Positions 10,365-19,945 are shown, numbered from the stretch's first letter. The stretch is DNA of 64,000 nt from Paucilactobacillus hokkaidonensis JCM 18461 (GCF_000829395.1 NZ_AP014680.1:1178001-1242000), one strand, 5' to 3'. Program-made: numbers and translations. The notes: generated by a model from the letters alone, not told the origin.

Positions 10365-10967
10365 TTATTGTGCGACAACAACCATTGCTGGTCGTAAGAC
10401 GCGATCTTTTAGTTGATACCCCGCCTGGAGTACTTGTACAACTGTATCAGGCTTTTGATCATCTTGCGCCGCAACAGTTTGCACTGCTTGGTGTAAGGTC
10501 GGATCAAATTTTTGCCCGAGTGATTCAATTTCAGTGACCGAATTACTTGTTAAGGCTTCTTGCAAATGATCATGGACCATTTGAATTCCTTTTTTGAGTT
10601 GAACACCGCTCTCATCTTGAACTTCAATTTCAAGCGCACGTTTTAAATTATCCATCACTGGTAAAATACCCTTGGCCAAGGATTGGCCGTCATATTTCAT
10701 TAACTGAGCTTGCTCTTTTTTAAACCGAGCAGTCATATTTTGAATTTCAGCCTCGGCTCGTAAATATTTGTCTTGTGATGCATCAACCTGCTTTTGTAAA
10801 TCAGCCAATTGCTCACTTAATTGGGCTACTTTATCTTTACTGGCCTTTTTAGCTGCTTTTTTAGTTGGTTGTTTTTGATCTTTTGTTGCTTCCGTTTGCT
10901 TTTGATCCGTTTGCTTTGGTTCGCTAGTAGGATCTAATTTTGTTTCATCAGCCTGTTTCTCAGCCAT
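10365..10967 (-). CDS. grpE: Nucleotide exchange factor GrpE
   Basis: 200 residues. A Lys/Gln/Glu-rich N-terminal extension and long coiled coil (ASQDKYLRAEAEIQNM) lead into the beta domain with the conserved end RVLRPAMVVV. GrpE releases ADP from DnaK. The start ATG has AGGAGG 8 nt upstream; the gene begins 13 nt after the hrcA stop and is followed by dnaK, the standard order. Confidence 0.97.
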   Translation of the reverse strand: MAEKQADETKLDPTSEPKQTDQKQTEATKDQKQPTKKAAKKASKDKVAQLSEQLADLQKQVDASQDKYLRAEAEIQNMTARFKKEQAQLMKYDGQSLAKGILPVMDNLKRALEIEVQDESGVQLKKGIQMVHDHLQEALTSNSVTEIESLGQKFDPTLHQAVQTVAAQDDQKPDTVVQVLQAGYQLKDRVLRPAMVVVAQ

Positions 10968-10980
10968 TGATTAATTCCTC

Positions 10981-12024
10981 CTATTGGTCATAGTAATGGT
11001 GATAATATTCAAGTAATTTTCGCGCTAATTCTTGGCGAAAAGCACTCACAATTCCAATGGTGCGTGAATATGGCATTCGCGTTGGTCCTAACACAGCAAT
11101 GATCCCCTTACCATATTGATCAACATCATAGGTGGCAGTGATTAAACTAAAATCTTTTAACAGCTTATTAGAAATTTCACTACCAATCAGGACATTAATA
11201 TCGTCATTTTGCGGATCCAAGAAATCAGATAGATTCTCGTTTTTATCCAACAAACCGTATAATGCCTGCAACACAGTCGGATCACTATCATGTGAGAAAC
11301 CTAGTAAGTTCATTCTGCCACCAATAAAGAATCGCTCCGACGCTGCATGGGATAAAATATTGTCGAAAATATCTAACACCCCATTGGGACTATGCATATA
11401 TTGCATTACCCGCATTGGAATATCCGCCTGCAGCCGTTGCAACACCTCACTAATCGGCAATCCAGCCAGCTGATCGTTAATCAATCGAATAACTGATTCT
11501 AGCTCATCCGTATTCATATCCGGTGGAATCGCAAATGTCTGACTTTCTACTTCACCAGTATCAGTCACTAAAATTGCCATTACTTGGTGATTACCAAGTG
11601 GTACCAGCCTAAAACCACTTAACCGAATGCTCTTTTGTTCTGGTTTCAAAGTAAACGTAGTATATGAAGTTAGGTTGGACAAAATATCAGCCGACTGTGA
11701 CACAATCTCATCAATTTTATGGAAATTGGTACCAAATGAATTTTGAATTATTGCCACATCACTAGCATCAACTGCTTCTTGATCTAATAAATGATCGACA
11801 TAGTAACGATATCCAGTCGTTGATGGGACACGGCCAGAAGACGAATGTTCTTTGTTGATTAGGCCCTGCTCTTCTAGCTCCACCATCTCATTACGAATCG
11901 TAGCTGAACTCACCTTAACTGGCAATATTTCAGCTAATACTTTTGATCCTACTGGTTGACCAGTATCCGTATATTGGCGTACAATCGCTTGAAGAATTGC
12001 CTTTTGACGCTGTGTTAACATCAT
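10981..12024 (-). CDS. hrcA: Heat-inducible transcription repressor HrcA
   Basis: 347 residues from the first of two adjacent ATGs (12024; 12021 is equally possible), with AAGGA upstream. The longer open frame would begin inside the CIRCE operator and is rejected. The N-terminal winged helix (LTQRQKAILQAIVRQY, PVGSKVLAE, SSATIRNEM) is followed by the GAF-like and dimerisation domains. HrcA binds CIRCE and represses chaperone genes; folding of HrcA by GroE is the known feedback. It heads the operon and so represses itself, grpE, dnaK and dnaJ. Confidence 0.97.
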   Translation of the reverse strand: MMLTQRQKAILQAIVRQYTDTGQPVGSKVLAEILPVKVSSATIRNEMVELEEQGLINKEHSSSGRVPSTTGYRYYVDHLLDQEAVDASDVAIIQNSFGTNFHKIDEIVSQSADILSNLTSYTTFTLKPEQKSIRLSGFRLVPLGNHQVMAILVTDTGEVESQTFAIPPDMNTDELESVIRLINDQLAGLPISEVLQRLQADIPMRVMQYMHSPNGVLDIFDNILSHAASERFFIGGRMNLLGFSHDSDPTVLQALYGLLDKNENLSDFLDPQNDDINVLIGSEISNKLLKDFSLITATYDVDQYGKGIIAVLGPTRMPYSRTIGIVSAFRQELARKLLEYYHHYYDQ

Positions 12025-12037
12025 TATCACTTCCTTT

Positions 12038-12064
12038 TTAGCACTCGACATGTTCAAGTGCTAA
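12038..12064. promoter_or_regulatory. CIRCE operator (HrcA binding site)
   Basis: TTAGCACTC, nine bases, then AAGTGCTAA: the CIRCE inverted repeat with one change (G to A) in the first base of the right half. It lies immediately downstream of the predicted hrcA -10 box, in the position expected for repression. Confidence 0.95.
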
Positions 12065-12075
12065 ACACAATGTAT

Positions 12076-12104
12076 AATATACCAACCTGCGCTTTGAAAG
12101 TCAA
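12076..12104 (-). promoter_or_regulatory. hrcA operon promoter
   Basis: Minus-strand TTGACT, exactly 17 nt, TATATT; each hexamer is one base from the vegetative sigma consensus. CIRCE starts 11 nt downstream of the -10 box. Confidence 0.9.
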
Positions 12105-12136
12105 GAAAAGACACCAAATAACGAGGAAATTTAGCC

Positions 12137-12505
12137 ATGAAAAATAAAGATCGGTACGTTCAACCCCATAACACATTTGAGGCGATGCAAACCATTGAAC
12201 AACTATTTAATCAGTACCGTCACGCCATCTTAACTGACGAATTATTAGCCTATCATCAACAATTAGTGCAACGGCTGCAAACTGATATTTACGAAGCTGC
12301 TATCACCGAAGACGATCAAAAACAACTTAAGAATTTAAACCAAATGATTAGTTCTATGCAAACATGGACACGTACAAAAATGATGAACCGACCATTTCAC
12401 TATAAGATGAAACATTTCAAGTTGCTTGATGAGCAACCAACTACATTCAAAAATCGTGCTATTAAAAATAACGGTGCCAAACAACATTTATCTGGTGGAC
12501 ATTAA
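12137..12505 (+). CDS. Hypothetical protein (122 aa) between hrcA and ribF
   Basis: Unrecognised. It is a soluble, strongly polar protein rich in Gln, His, Lys and Asn, predicted largely helical (FEAMQTIEQLFNQY, LLAYHQQLVQRL), with a basic end. There are no signal peptide, membrane segments or known motif. The ATG has GAGG about 9 nt upstream. It is the only plus-strand gene in this stretch, divergent from the heat-shock operon, and its stop is two bases from the ribF stop. Codon use looks like its neighbours. Reality is supported by length and ribosome site; function is unknown. Confidence 0.7.
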   Translation: MKNKDRYVQPHNTFEAMQTIEQLFNQYRHAILTDELLAYHQQLVQRLQTDIYEAAITEDDQKQLKNLNQMISSMQTWTRTKMMNRPFHYKMKHFKLLDEQPTTFKNRAIKNNGAKQHLSGGH

Positions 12506-12507
12506 TC

Positions 12508-13467
12508 TTACTCTAGTGAATAAGTTGCCGCTAAATTATTAAACACATTTCGAGTATCAATTTCATCTTGCTTCAACTGTTCAACCAATGCTTGGGCAGT
12601 CGTGTATTTAACTTCATCACGTAATCGCTTGATCCATTTGACACTGACATTTTCGCCATAGATTGCTTGATCAAAATCAAGTAAGTAAATTTCTAGCGTC
12701 TTAGGCCGTTGATCTCCAAACGTAATGTTGAACCCAATTGATGCCATTCCGCGGTACCATTGCTCACCAATTTTCAGCATTACTACATAAACACCGACAC
12801 TGGGCATTCGTTCTTCAATTGGCCATTGGATATTAGCCGTTGGAAAACCTAATGTGCGCCCACGAGCTTCGCCATGGACTACTAATCCACTCGTTAAATA
12901 TTGATAACCTAACAATTGATTAGTTTTATCAATTTCGCCCGCATCTAATAATTGGCGAATATGAGTAGAACTAATTTTTTGGTCCATTTGTAACTGTGGT
13001 TCCACCGTTTCAACTTCAAACCGACCACTAGCATAATCTGGTAATTTTGCCATTGTGGCGATCTCTTTAGGCCCATAAGTATGATCAAAACCAGCTACCG
13101 CCACTTGTGCATGAAAACCAACAATATATTGATCCACAAACTCCTGGGGTTTCAACGCGGAAAGTGCAGAAGTAAAGCTCACTACATAAACAAGATCGAC
13201 ATCTAATTGCTTTAACAAGTCCAATTTTCGCTGCAATGGTGATAAATAGGTCACAGGAGTCTTGCTACTTTGATATACAATGGCTGGATGATGATCATAC
13301 GTTAATACAGCTAAAGGCAATTTTCGCTGCTGAGCAATCTTTTTAGCACGTTCAATTACTGCCTGATGGCCTCTATGAACTCCATCAAAAAAGCCCATGA
13401 CTAAAACTACTTCATCTGCAGGAATTTGTTCAGGATTAAATGGATGCCTTATCTGAATAATTTGCAT
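12508..13467 (-). CDS. ribF: Bifunctional riboflavin kinase/FAD synthetase RibF
   Basis: 319 residues, normal length. The N-terminal nucleotidyltransferase domain has GFFDGVHRGH (FMN adenylylation), and the C-terminal flavokinase domain has RGRTLGFPTANI. It converts riboflavin to FMN and FAD in the cytosol. The ATG follows GGAGGCCAATT. It starts 18 nt after truB, the usual Firmicutes pairing, and is expressed from the truB promoter. It would supply the flavoenzymes encoded later in the window. Confidence 0.97.
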   Translation of the reverse strand: MQIIQIRHPFNPEQIPADEVVLVMGFFDGVHRGHQAVIERAKKIAQQRKLPLAVLTYDHHPAIVYQSSKTPVTYLSPLQRKLDLLKQLDVDLVYVVSFTSALSALKPQEFVDQYIVGFHAQVAVAGFDHTYGPKEIATMAKLPDYASGRFEVETVEPQLQMDQKISSTHIRQLLDAGEIDKTNQLLGYQYLTSGLVVHGEARGRTLGFPTANIQWPIEERMPSVGVYVVMLKIGEQWYRGMASIGFNITFGDQRPKTLEIYLLDFDQAIYGENVSVKWIKRLRDEVKYTTAQALVEQLKQDEIDTRNVFNNLAATYSLE

Positions 13468-13484
13468 AATTGGCCTCCTTATAT

Positions 13485-14390
13485 TTACTCAATTGAAAAC
13501 ATTCTTAGCGGCTTGTAACATTGTCGTTCTTCATTACGCTGATAAAGTGCCTTAATTTGATCATTAGCTCTCAGTGCTACCACTGGTTTTTGTGAGGCAA
13601 CTTCATCAAAAGTTAACCAAATACCATGTTGAACTGCCTGCCATAATTCATCCGACAATTCTACCACTGGAAACTTGGCTAACGCATAGTCCAGTGGAAA
13701 TAATTTTTGATCTATTGTATTTTGTTCCACCGCCACTTTAATTTCCGCTAGTTTCATTGTTTGGCCAAGTTCAAAACCACCACTCTGCGTTCGGGTTAAA
13801 TCGCTCATCACACCAGGGAAACCAAGTTGTTTGGCCAAATCAACTACCAATGTTCTGATATACGTTCCCTTGCCACACTCAACTGCAAACCGAACTCGTT
13901 GGCTATGGCTTTTTTCATCAAAGCTTGTGGATATAAGTTCAAATTTAGTCACTGAAATCAATCTTGTAGGACGTTTTACAGTTTCACCGGCCCGAGCATA
14001 TTCGTATAGTTTACGACCGTTGACTTTAATGGCTGAATACATTGGTGGAATTTGAGTAATCGTTCCGGTCAAGCTTTTCATTGCAGTAATAATTTCTTCA
14101 TCCGAAAAAGGCTTGTTTAATGGTTTAGTTTCAATAACATCCCCATCTAAATCTTGCGTTGTCGTTGCTTGACCGATATAGAGTTCCCCTTCGTACTTTT
14201 TTCCGGACTCCATCAGATACTCCACCACTTTAGTGGCCCTACCAATGCAAATAGGCAGCACCCCATCTACGTTAGGATCTAGCGTCCCAGAATGGCCAAT
14301 TTTTTTGGTATGTAATATTTTACGCAGCTGATTGACACAATCATGACTTGTCATCCCGCGTTCTTTAAATAATGGAATAATTCCATCCAT
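13485..14390 (-). CDS. truB: tRNA pseudouridine(55) synthase TruB
   Basis: 301 residues from the ATG at 14390, with GGAGG 7 nt upstream; six extra upstream codons are rejected. It has the family start DGIIPLFKERGMTSHD and the catalytic motif GHSGTLDPNVDGVLP containing the nucleophilic Asp, with a PUA-like C-terminus. It makes pseudouridine 55 in the T-arm of tRNAs. First gene of a truB-ribF operon. Confidence 0.97.
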   Translation of the reverse strand: MDGIIPLFKERGMTSHDCVNQLRKILHTKKIGHSGTLDPNVDGVLPICIGRATKVVEYLMESGKKYEGELYIGQATTTQDLDGDVIETKPLNKPFSDEEIITAMKSLTGTITQIPPMYSAIKVNGRKLYEYARAGETVKRPTRLISVTKFELISTSFDEKSHSQRVRFAVECGKGTYIRTLVVDLAKQLGFPGVMSDLTRTQSGGFELGQTMKLAEIKVAVEQNTIDQKLFPLDYALAKFPVVELSDELWQAVQHGIWLTFDEVASQKPVVALRANDQIKALYQRNEERQCYKPLRMFSIE

Positions 14391-14414
14391 ATAATTCCCT
14401 CCAAACAAAAATTA

Positions 14415-14420
14415 ATTATA
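14415..14420 (-). promoter_or_regulatory. Extended -10 promoter of truB-ribF
   Basis: Minus-strand TGGTATAAT (perfect -10 with TGn extension) 24 nt before the truB ATG; the -35 region is poor and overlaps the T-rich side of the rbfA terminator. Confidence 0.55.
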
Positions 14421-14438
14421 CCATAGCAATTTACATCC

Positions 14439-14482
14439 AAAAAAGGAATTAACCGCAGCAAGTGCAGGTTAATTCCTTTTTT
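14439..14482 (-). terminator. Terminator of the nusA-infB-rbfA operon
   Basis: A 16-bp perfect stem (AAAAAAGGAATTAACC / GGTTAATTCCTTTTTT) with a 12-nt loop, 70 nt after the rbfA stop. It is symmetrical enough to work in both directions. Confidence 0.9.
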
Positions 14483-14551
14483 GATACACATATTAATTTT
14501 CAAACCATATTTCATGAGAATACTAATGCATAGAAATCATGTGACCCATGC

Positions 14552-14908
14552 CTATTCTTTTTTATTTAAATCATGTAACAGTTCGTCAATTCGTGAAGCA
14601 TATTGAACTGATTTATCACGTTCAAACGTCAATTCAGGTGTCTTAAAGATATTTAACCTGGAACCAAGCTCACTACGGATCAAGCCAGTGGCCTTGTCTA
14701 ATCCTGTTTGCGCTTTTTGTCCATCCGATGCTTTATCAGACAACAAACTATAATAAATAGTAGCCTGTTGTAAGTCACCGGTTAAATCAACGCCAGTAAC
14801 TGTGATTCCTTGCACTCGTGGATCGCGAACCCGTTTCAATAAAATATCGTCAACTTCACGTTGAATTTCCTGGCTTAATCGGCCAACACGATAATGTTTA
14901 TCAGGCAT
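14552..14908 (-). CDS. rbfA: Ribosome-binding factor A
   Basis: 118 residues, usual size. It has the single KH-like fold with [18 protein letters not shown] at the N-terminus and the [18 protein letters not shown] strand pair. RbfA helps mature the 5' end of 16S rRNA and the 30S head/body junction. It is the last gene of the rimP-nusA-ylxR-ylxQ-infB-rbfA operon, 46 nt after infB, and is followed by a strong terminator. Confidence 0.96.
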   Translation of the reverse strand: MPDKHYRVGRLSQEIQREVDDILLKRVRDPRVQGITVTGVDLTGDLQQATIYYSLLSDKASDGQKAQTGLDKATGLIRSELGSRLNIFKTPELTFERDKSVQYASRIDELLHDLNKKE

Positions 14909-14954
14909 ATTTATCCCCCATCTTCGTAAGTTACATTACCATTCATGTAAACTT

Positions 14955-17576
14955 TTATTCGACTGGAATTTCTTTCATTATATATGCTTCAATAACATCG
15001 TTTACCTTAACATCATTGAAGTTTTCAATTGTAAGACCCAGTTCAAATCCAGACTTAACTTCCTTGACATCATCTTTGAATCGTTTCAAACTACCTAGTT
15101 TACCTTCATAAATAACAACGCCATCACGAATTAAACGGACGCTAGCATCACGATTGATTTTACCAGTAGTAACAACTCCACCAACAATGGTCCCGACTTT
15201 AGAAGCTTTATACAATTCACGAACTTCAACTTCACCAGTTACTTCTTCCTTATAAACTGGTTCAAGCATTCCCTTCATGGCTGCTTCTACTTCATCGATT
15301 GCATTGTAGATAACCCGGTGTAAGCGAATATCCACATCACCACTATCGGCCTGTGACTTAGCCTGTGGTGTTGGTCGCACGTTAAACCCAATGATAATGG
15401 CATTAGATGCTTCTGCCAAAGTAACATCACTTTCATTAATTGCACCCACAGCTGTATGAATGATATCAACTCGAACACCATCAACCTTGATTTTCTTTAA
15501 GCTTTGCGCAAGCGCCTCAACGGATCCTTGTACATCGGCCTTAATAATAATCGGAACTGACTTCATTTCTCCTTCTTTAAGAGAATCAAACAGGTTATCC
15601 AACGTAATATGGTTAGTATTAGAACGTTCAGCCACTAAAGCACGCTTAGCACGTTCTTCACCAGCTGCACGGGCTGTTTTTTCATCTTCAAAGACAATGA
15701 ATCGATCCCCAGCTTCTGGAACATCATTCAAACCAGTAATTTCAACTGGAGTAGAAGGTGTAGCATCTTTAATACGACGACCTAACTCATTAGTCATTGT
15801 CCGTACACGACCATAAGTATTACCGACAACCACAGGATCACCAACATGCATAGTCCCTTGTTGAACCAAAAGTGTTGCCACTGGTCCTTTACCTTGATCT
15901 AATCGAGCTTCAATCACGGATCCAGCTGCATGCTGATCAGAATTAGCCTTTAATTCCATTACTTCTGCTTGCAGCAAAATCATATCAAGCAGTTCATCCA
16001 GATTTTTACCGAATTTAGCTGAGATTTCAACAAAAATCGTGTCACCACCCCAGTTTTCAGGAACCAAACCATACTCAGTCAATTGTTCAATCACATGATT
16101 TGGATTAGCACCCGGCTTATCAATCTTGTTAACGGCCACAATAATTGGTGTTTCAGCAGCCTTCGCATGATTAATAGCTTCAATTGTTTGTGGCATCACA
16201 CCATCATCCGCTGCAACCACTAAAACAGTGATATCAGTAATGTTAGCCCCACGAGCACGCATTTCTGTAAACGCAGCATGTCCGGGAGTATCTAAGAATG
16301 TAATCAGCTTTTCATTATACTTAACCTGATAAGCACCAATTGCCTGTGTAATTCCACCTGCTTCACCCGCAGTCACATGTGTATGACGAAGTTTGTCTAG
16401 CAAGGTTGTCTTCCCATGATCGACATGACCCATAACGGTCACAACTGGAGGACGTGGTGTTGCATTTTCTTGATTACTTTGTTCATCATCAAAGAACTTG
16501 TCAATATCTGCCACATCAACTTCAACCTTAGCCTCGGCATTAATACCATAATCAGCTGCTAAAATTTCAATTGTGTCTTTATCCAAGGATTGGTTTTGAT
16601 TAACCATTACACCTAGCATAAATAACTTCTTAACGATTTCTGCTGGTTCACGATGCAAAATTTTACCCAAATCTTGTGCGTTCATTCCTTCAGAATATAC
16701 CAATGTTTCTGGCAATGGTCGTTCTTTTCTAGTTGGAGCAGGTTGATTATTAGTTTCTTTAATTCGTTGATTCTTATTTTTCTTTTTGTTTTTCTTGAAA
16801 CGATTATTATTTTTATTATAACGACCTTGGTTATTGTTTAAACTACCACCAAATCGTCCACCACCACGATGATTATTGTTGGGACGTTGACCAGTCGTAT
16901 TATTGCTACGCTGACTTGGTTGGTGGTTGCTGCCTGTTTGCCCGCCACTAGCTGGACGATGTTGATTAGTATTGTTACTTGGTCGATTATGTTGCTGATT
17001 CGAGCCAGTTTGAGAACTCGAACGATTGTCATGATGCTGTGCAGATGTTGTTTGACGATTTGATTGTGTCTGCGCAGGACGACTTGTATGTTGTTGCTTT
17101 GAATGTTGTTGATTTGAACTTGAATGTTGGTTATTACTATTTGTTGACCGAGCACTATTAGTATGTGGTCGGTTGTTTGAGTTGGTAGTCGTATGCGCCG
17201 CATTGGTATGTGCAGTCTTAGTGTGTGCTGCGCTAGTATGCGTTTGTGCACTGTGATTATTCGAGGCACTTTGAGTAGTATTATGATTCGAAGTATTTCT
17301 ACTTTGATGAACCGGAGCACTACTCTTTTGAACCGTCTTTTTAGCAGTAGTTGGTGCACTAGCTGGTTTAGTAGCAGCTGGTTTCACGCTATCTGACTTA
17401 TCAGCAGTTTTTTTACTGCCACCCTTAATAGCATTTCTTAATGTTTTTGCTTGATTTTCATCAACTGATGACATATGGTTTTTGACTTCGATGCCTTGTT
17501 TTTTGGCAATTGTAACGATATCTTTGCTGGCAACGTTGAGTTCTTTCGCTAATTCATAAATTCGTTCTTTCCCCAT
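14955..17576 (-). CDS. infB: Translation initiation factor IF-2
   Basis: 873 residues. A short N-terminal IF2-N subdomain ([18 protein letters not shown]) is followed by about 200 residues of low-complexity Asn/Gln/His/Ser/Thr-rich sequence and then a Lys/Arg-rich stretch (roughly 60-265). A second IF2-N domain and the G domain come next (GHVDHGKTT near 379, [12 protein letters not shown]), then domains II-IV. IF-2 delivers initiator tRNA to the ribosome. The ATG has GGAGCG upstream. The low-complexity linker is unusually His/Asn-rich and free of acidic residues, unlike the Lys/Glu/Ala linkers common elsewhere. Confidence 0.97.
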   Translation of the reverse strand: MGKERIYELAKELNVASKDIVTIAKKQGIEVKNHMSSVDENQAKTLRNAIKGGSKKTADKSDSVKPAATKPASAPTTAKKTVQKSSAPVHQSRNTSNHNTTQSASNNHSAQTHTSAAHTKTAHTNAAHTTTNSNNRPHTNSARSTNSNNQHSSSNQQHSKQQHTSRPAQTQSNRQTTSAQHHDNRSSSQTGSNQQHNRPSNNTNQHRPASGGQTGSNHQPSQRSNNTTGQRPNNNHRGGGRFGGSLNNNQGRYNKNNNRFKKNKKKNKNQRIKETNNQPAPTRKERPLPETLVYSEGMNAQDLGKILHREPAEIVKKLFMLGVMVNQNQSLDKDTIEILAADYGINAEAKVEVDVADIDKFFDDEQSNQENATPRPPVVTVMGHVDHGKTTLLDKLRHTHVTAGEAGGITQAIGAYQVKYNEKLITFLDTPGHAAFTEMRARGANITDITVLVVAADDGVMPQTIEAINHAKAAETPIIVAVNKIDKPGANPNHVIEQLTEYGLVPENWGGDTIFVEISAKFGKNLDELLDMILLQAEVMELKANSDQHAAGSVIEARLDQGKGPVATLLVQQGTMHVGDPVVVGNTYGRVRTMTNELGRRIKDATPSTPVEITGLNDVPEAGDRFIVFEDEKTARAAGEERAKRALVAERSNTNHITLDNLFDSLKEGEMKSVPIIIKADVQGSVEALAQSLKKIKVDGVRVDIIHTAVGAINESDVTLAEASNAIIIGFNVRPTPQAKSQADSGDVDIRLHRVIYNAIDEVEAAMKGMLEPVYKEEVTGEVEVRELYKASKVGTIVGGVVTTGKINRDASVRLIRDGVVIYEGKLGSLKRFKDDVKEVKSGFELGLTIENFNDVKVNDVIEAYIMKEIPVE

Positions 17577-17590
17577 ATCTTCACGCTCCT

Positions 17591-17896
17591 TTACATGTTC
17601 AGCAACTCCTTAAATTTACGTGCAAAGCCCAATTGAGTCACTGCATAAACAGTTCTTTTTTGACCTGTTGCCTGATTAAGTTGCTGTTTGTTAAATGTTT
17701 TATCATATTCAATGTGATAGAACTGACATTTATCTTGAAATTTTTTACTACTTGACTCGCCAGTGTCTTGTGCAATAAAAACAAATTTGGCATCTTGATT
17801 TCGGATTGCTTTCAAAACAGTTTCTTCGCCGGAAGATAATTCCCCAGCGCGTCTGGCAATTCCTAGCAGGTTTAGAATTGCTTGATTATTATTCAT
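17591..17896 (-). CDS. ylxQ: YlxQ, L7Ae-family ribosomal/kink-turn RNA-binding protein
   Basis: 101 residues starting at the ATG at 17896, eight bases inside the end of ylxR; the longer frame runs backwards through ylxR and is rejected. The sequence [16 protein letters not shown] is the L7Ae/L30e family signature, and these proteins bind kink-turn RNA. The overlap with ylxR and 14-nt gap to infB point to translational coupling within the nusA operon. Its precise role in bacteria remains open. Confidence 0.92.
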   Translation of the reverse strand: MNNNQAILNLLGIARRAGELSSGEETVLKAIRNQDAKFVFIAQDTGESSSKKFQDKCQFYHIEYDKTFNKQQLNQATGQKRTVYAVTQLGFARKFKELLNM

Positions 17897-18185
17897 TATC
17901 AAATAATTCTCGTCGTGCTTGCTGATGGTCGACATACTCAATTAATTCATCGTAGAAACTATCATCAATTTTTATGTCAAACGCTTGGTCGAATGTTTTC
18001 TTGGCCTTAGCTTGCCGAGCAACATCAACGTTAATTGAAACATAGGCACCACGACCTGGCTTTTTACCCGTTGGATCAAGTGAGACTTCGTTTTCTTTGT
18101 TTTTTACGACCCGTACAAGCGATTTTTTAGGCTGCATCTCACCGGTTACGATATCTTTGCGCATTGGTATCTTACGCTGTTTCAT
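17889..18185 (-). CDS. ylxR: YlxR/RnpM family RNA-binding protein
   Basis: 98 residues with the DUF448 pattern: IPMRKDIVTGEMQPKKSLVRVV, then GKKPGRGAYVS. Family members bind RNA; in Bacillus the homologue modulates RNase P. The start is the third of three clustered candidates (GTG ATG ACG ATG), 8 nt after AGGAG. It sits between nusA and ylxQ, overlapping ylxQ by 8 nt. Confidence 0.92.
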   Translation of the reverse strand: MKQRKIPMRKDIVTGEMQPKKSLVRVVKNKENEVSLDPTGKKPGRGAYVSINVDVARQAKAKKTFDQAFDIKIDDSFYDELIEYVDHQQARRELFDNE

Positions 18186-18203
18186 CGTCATCACTCCTAT
18201 CTG

Positions 18204-19328
18204 CTACTCGTCATCTTCAGTATCAGTTGTTTGTGGTTCAACTTCTTCATCAGTTGCTGCATCTTGTCCATCTGCAGATTGATTATCACTAATTTCTGAC
18301 TCAGGTTTAATATCAATTTTGAAATTTGTCAACCGAGCCGCAAGTCGTGCGTTTTGTCCACGTTTACCAATTGCTAATGATAGTTGATAATCTGGAACAA
18401 TCACCGTACATGCTCGTTCGTTTTCTTCATCAAAAATAACATCTAACACTTCTGCTGGATTCAACGCATTAGCAATATATTGAGCTGGATCATCGACCCA
18501 TTCAACAATGTCCATGTTTTCGCCACCTAATTCATTGACGATTACTTGAACACGCTGTCCACGAGGACCAACACAAGTACCAACGGCATCAATGTTAGGG
18601 TCATTAGACCTTACAGCAATTTTAGCACGATCGCCAGCTTCACGTGCAATCGAAACAATTTCAACAACTCCATCGTAAATCTCAGGCACTTCTTTTTCAA
18701 ATAAGCGCTTCAGTAACTCTGGTGCCGTCCGACTAACAAAAACTTGTGGTCCTTTAGTACTATTTTCAACCTTAGTCACAAATACTTGAATTCGATCATG
18801 GATTTTGTAATTTTCGTTTGGCATTTGGTCCTGGCTACTCATTACAGCTTCTACATTACCATTGCCCAAGCTGATATATGTGAAACGACTGTCTTGCCGT
18901 TCAACCTCGCCCGTAACAATTTCATTTTCATATTGACTGTATTGTTCATAAATCACACCACGCTCTGCTTCACGAACTCGTTGCATGATAACTTGTTTAG
19001 CTGTCTGAGCCGCAATACGCCCGAAGTTTTGTGGCGTCACTTCAAACCGAATTTCATCATCTAATTCATAACCACGATTAATCTTGACTGCTTCTTCAAG
19101 ACTCACTTCAAGCTGGGCATCTTCAACTTCTTCAACTACTTTTTTTACAGCATAAATTTTGATGTTGCCCTTTTTGTCATCAAAATCGACTTCAACATTT
19201 TGTGCCTGGCCATAGTTACGCTTATAGGCTGAAACTAATGCCGCTTCAAGAGCATCAACAACAACCTCTTTCTTGATACCTTTCTCTTTTTCTAAGGCAT
19301 CAAGAGCCTCGACTAATTCTTTGTTCAT
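18204..19328 (-). CDS. nusA: Transcription termination/antitermination factor NusA
   Basis: 374 residues: N-terminal RNA polymerase-binding domain, S1 domain, then KH1/KH2 (VGTCVGPRGQRVQVI and LAIGKRGQNARLAARL GxxG loops) and a short acidic tail rich in Asp/Glu. This is the short Gram-positive form without the C-terminal repeats of enterobacterial NusA. The start ATG has GGAGC 8 nt upstream. Second gene of the rimP operon, whose leader contains an attenuator-like hairpin (19846-19875), consistent with the autogenous control known for nusA operons. Confidence 0.97.
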   Translation of the reverse strand: MNKELVEALDALEKEKGIKKEVVVDALEAALVSAYKRNYGQAQNVEVDFDDKKGNIKIYAVKKVVEEVEDAQLEVSLEEAVKINRGYELDDEIRFEVTPQNFGRIAAQTAKQVIMQRVREAERGVIYEQYSQYENEIVTGEVERQDSRFTYISLGNGNVEAVMSSQDQMPNENYKIHDRIQVFVTKVENSTKGPQVFVSRTAPELLKRLFEKEVPEIYDGVVEIVSIAREAGDRAKIAVRSNDPNIDAVGTCVGPRGQRVQVIVNELGGENMDIVEWVDDPAQYIANALNPAEVLDVIFDEENERACTVIVPDYQLSLAIGKRGQNARLAARLTNFKIDIKPESEISDNQSADGQDAATDEEVEPQTTDTEDDE

Positions 19329-19348
19329 TTTATTTAGCTCCTTTGATC

Positions 19349-19822
19349 TTAAAATTTAATAGCCAATCTAGCCTTTGCAATTTTATCCCTGGGAATAACA
19401 ATAGTTTTATGCCGCGTCTTATCCAAATAATCCAATGTCAATTCAGTGTCACTTAACTGAGTTAAAGTCCCTTCGAATATCTTAGTTCCATTAATTGCTT
19501 GGTATAATGAAACATTCACGTACTTATTTAACGCTTGTTCATAATCTGTTGGTCGTTTTAATGGTCGCTCCGCTCCTGGCGAAGAAACTTCTAAAAAGTA
19601 CGCCTGTGGAATAGGATCAGGATCCATCTCGTCCAATTTTTCGCTTAGTTCATCGCTTACTGATGCGCATTCTTCGATTGTAATGCCAGCTGGCTTATCA
19701 ATATAAACGCGCAAATACCAGCCTTGCCCTTCTTTGACAAATTCCAAATCATATAACTCGAAACCTTTGTTAGTTAAGATTGGCATAACCAGTTGTGTTA
19801 CGGTTTCCACCACACTGCTCAC
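19349..19822 (-). CDS. rimP: Ribosome maturation factor RimP
   Basis: 157 residues from a GTG at 19822, which has GGAGG 7 nt upstream; the upstream open codons run through a leader hairpin and are rejected. It shows the conserved [25 protein letters not shown] and [15 protein letters not shown] segments. RimP is needed for 30S assembly. First gene of the rimP-nusA-infB operon, with its own promoter just inside the chromosomal flank of the IS element. Confidence 0.96.
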   Translation of the reverse strand: MSSVVETVTQLVMPILTNKGFELYDLEFVKEGQGWYLRVYIDKPAGITIEECASVSDELSEKLDEMDPDPIPQAYFLEVSSPGAERPLKRPTDYEQALNKYVNVSLYQAINGTKIFEGTLTQLSDTELTLDYLDKTRHKTIVIPRDKIAKARLAIKF

Positions 19823-19845
19823 TAAGACACCTCCAACATTTTTGC

Positions 19846-19875
19846 AATAAAAAGAGCGAGCATTTCTGCTCACTC
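19846..19875 (-). terminator. Attenuator-like terminator in the rimP-nusA leader
   Basis: On the minus strand GAGTGAGCA-GAAA-TGCTCGCTC (9-bp stem, one G-U, GNRA tetraloop) is followed by TTTTT. It lies between the predicted promoter (19901-19929) and the rimP Shine-Dalgarno, so transcripts of the operon must read through it. It could also be the original polC terminator. Confidence 0.8.
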
Positions 19876-19900
19876 ATTTACGAGTTTTAATTACTACTAC

Positions 19901-19929
19901 AATATATCATAATCAAGCTTTCATTTCAA
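19901..19929 (-). promoter_or_regulatory. rimP-nusA-infB operon promoter
   Basis: Minus-strand TTGAAA, 17-nt spacer, TATATT. It is 8 bp from the IS target duplication, so the insertion sits just upstream of the -35 box. The predicted leader is about 70 nt. Confidence 0.75.
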
Positions 19930-19936
19930 CCGTCGC

Positions 19937-19945
19937 ACGCTAGGC
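19937..19945. repeat. Target-site duplication, left copy
   Basis: ACGCTAGGC, repeated at 21493-21501 on the other side of the IS; 9 bp is the usual duplication length for ISLre2-family elements. Confidence 0.85.

Noticed and set aside
12021-12057. Extended N-terminus of HrcA
   Set aside because: The extra codons start within the CIRCE operator and lack a ribosome site.
16838-17359. 173-codon open frame in another phase of infB
   Set aside because: It is a by-product of the repetitive IF-2 linker; its composition (Ile/Val/Gln tracts) is not protein-like and it has no ribosome site.
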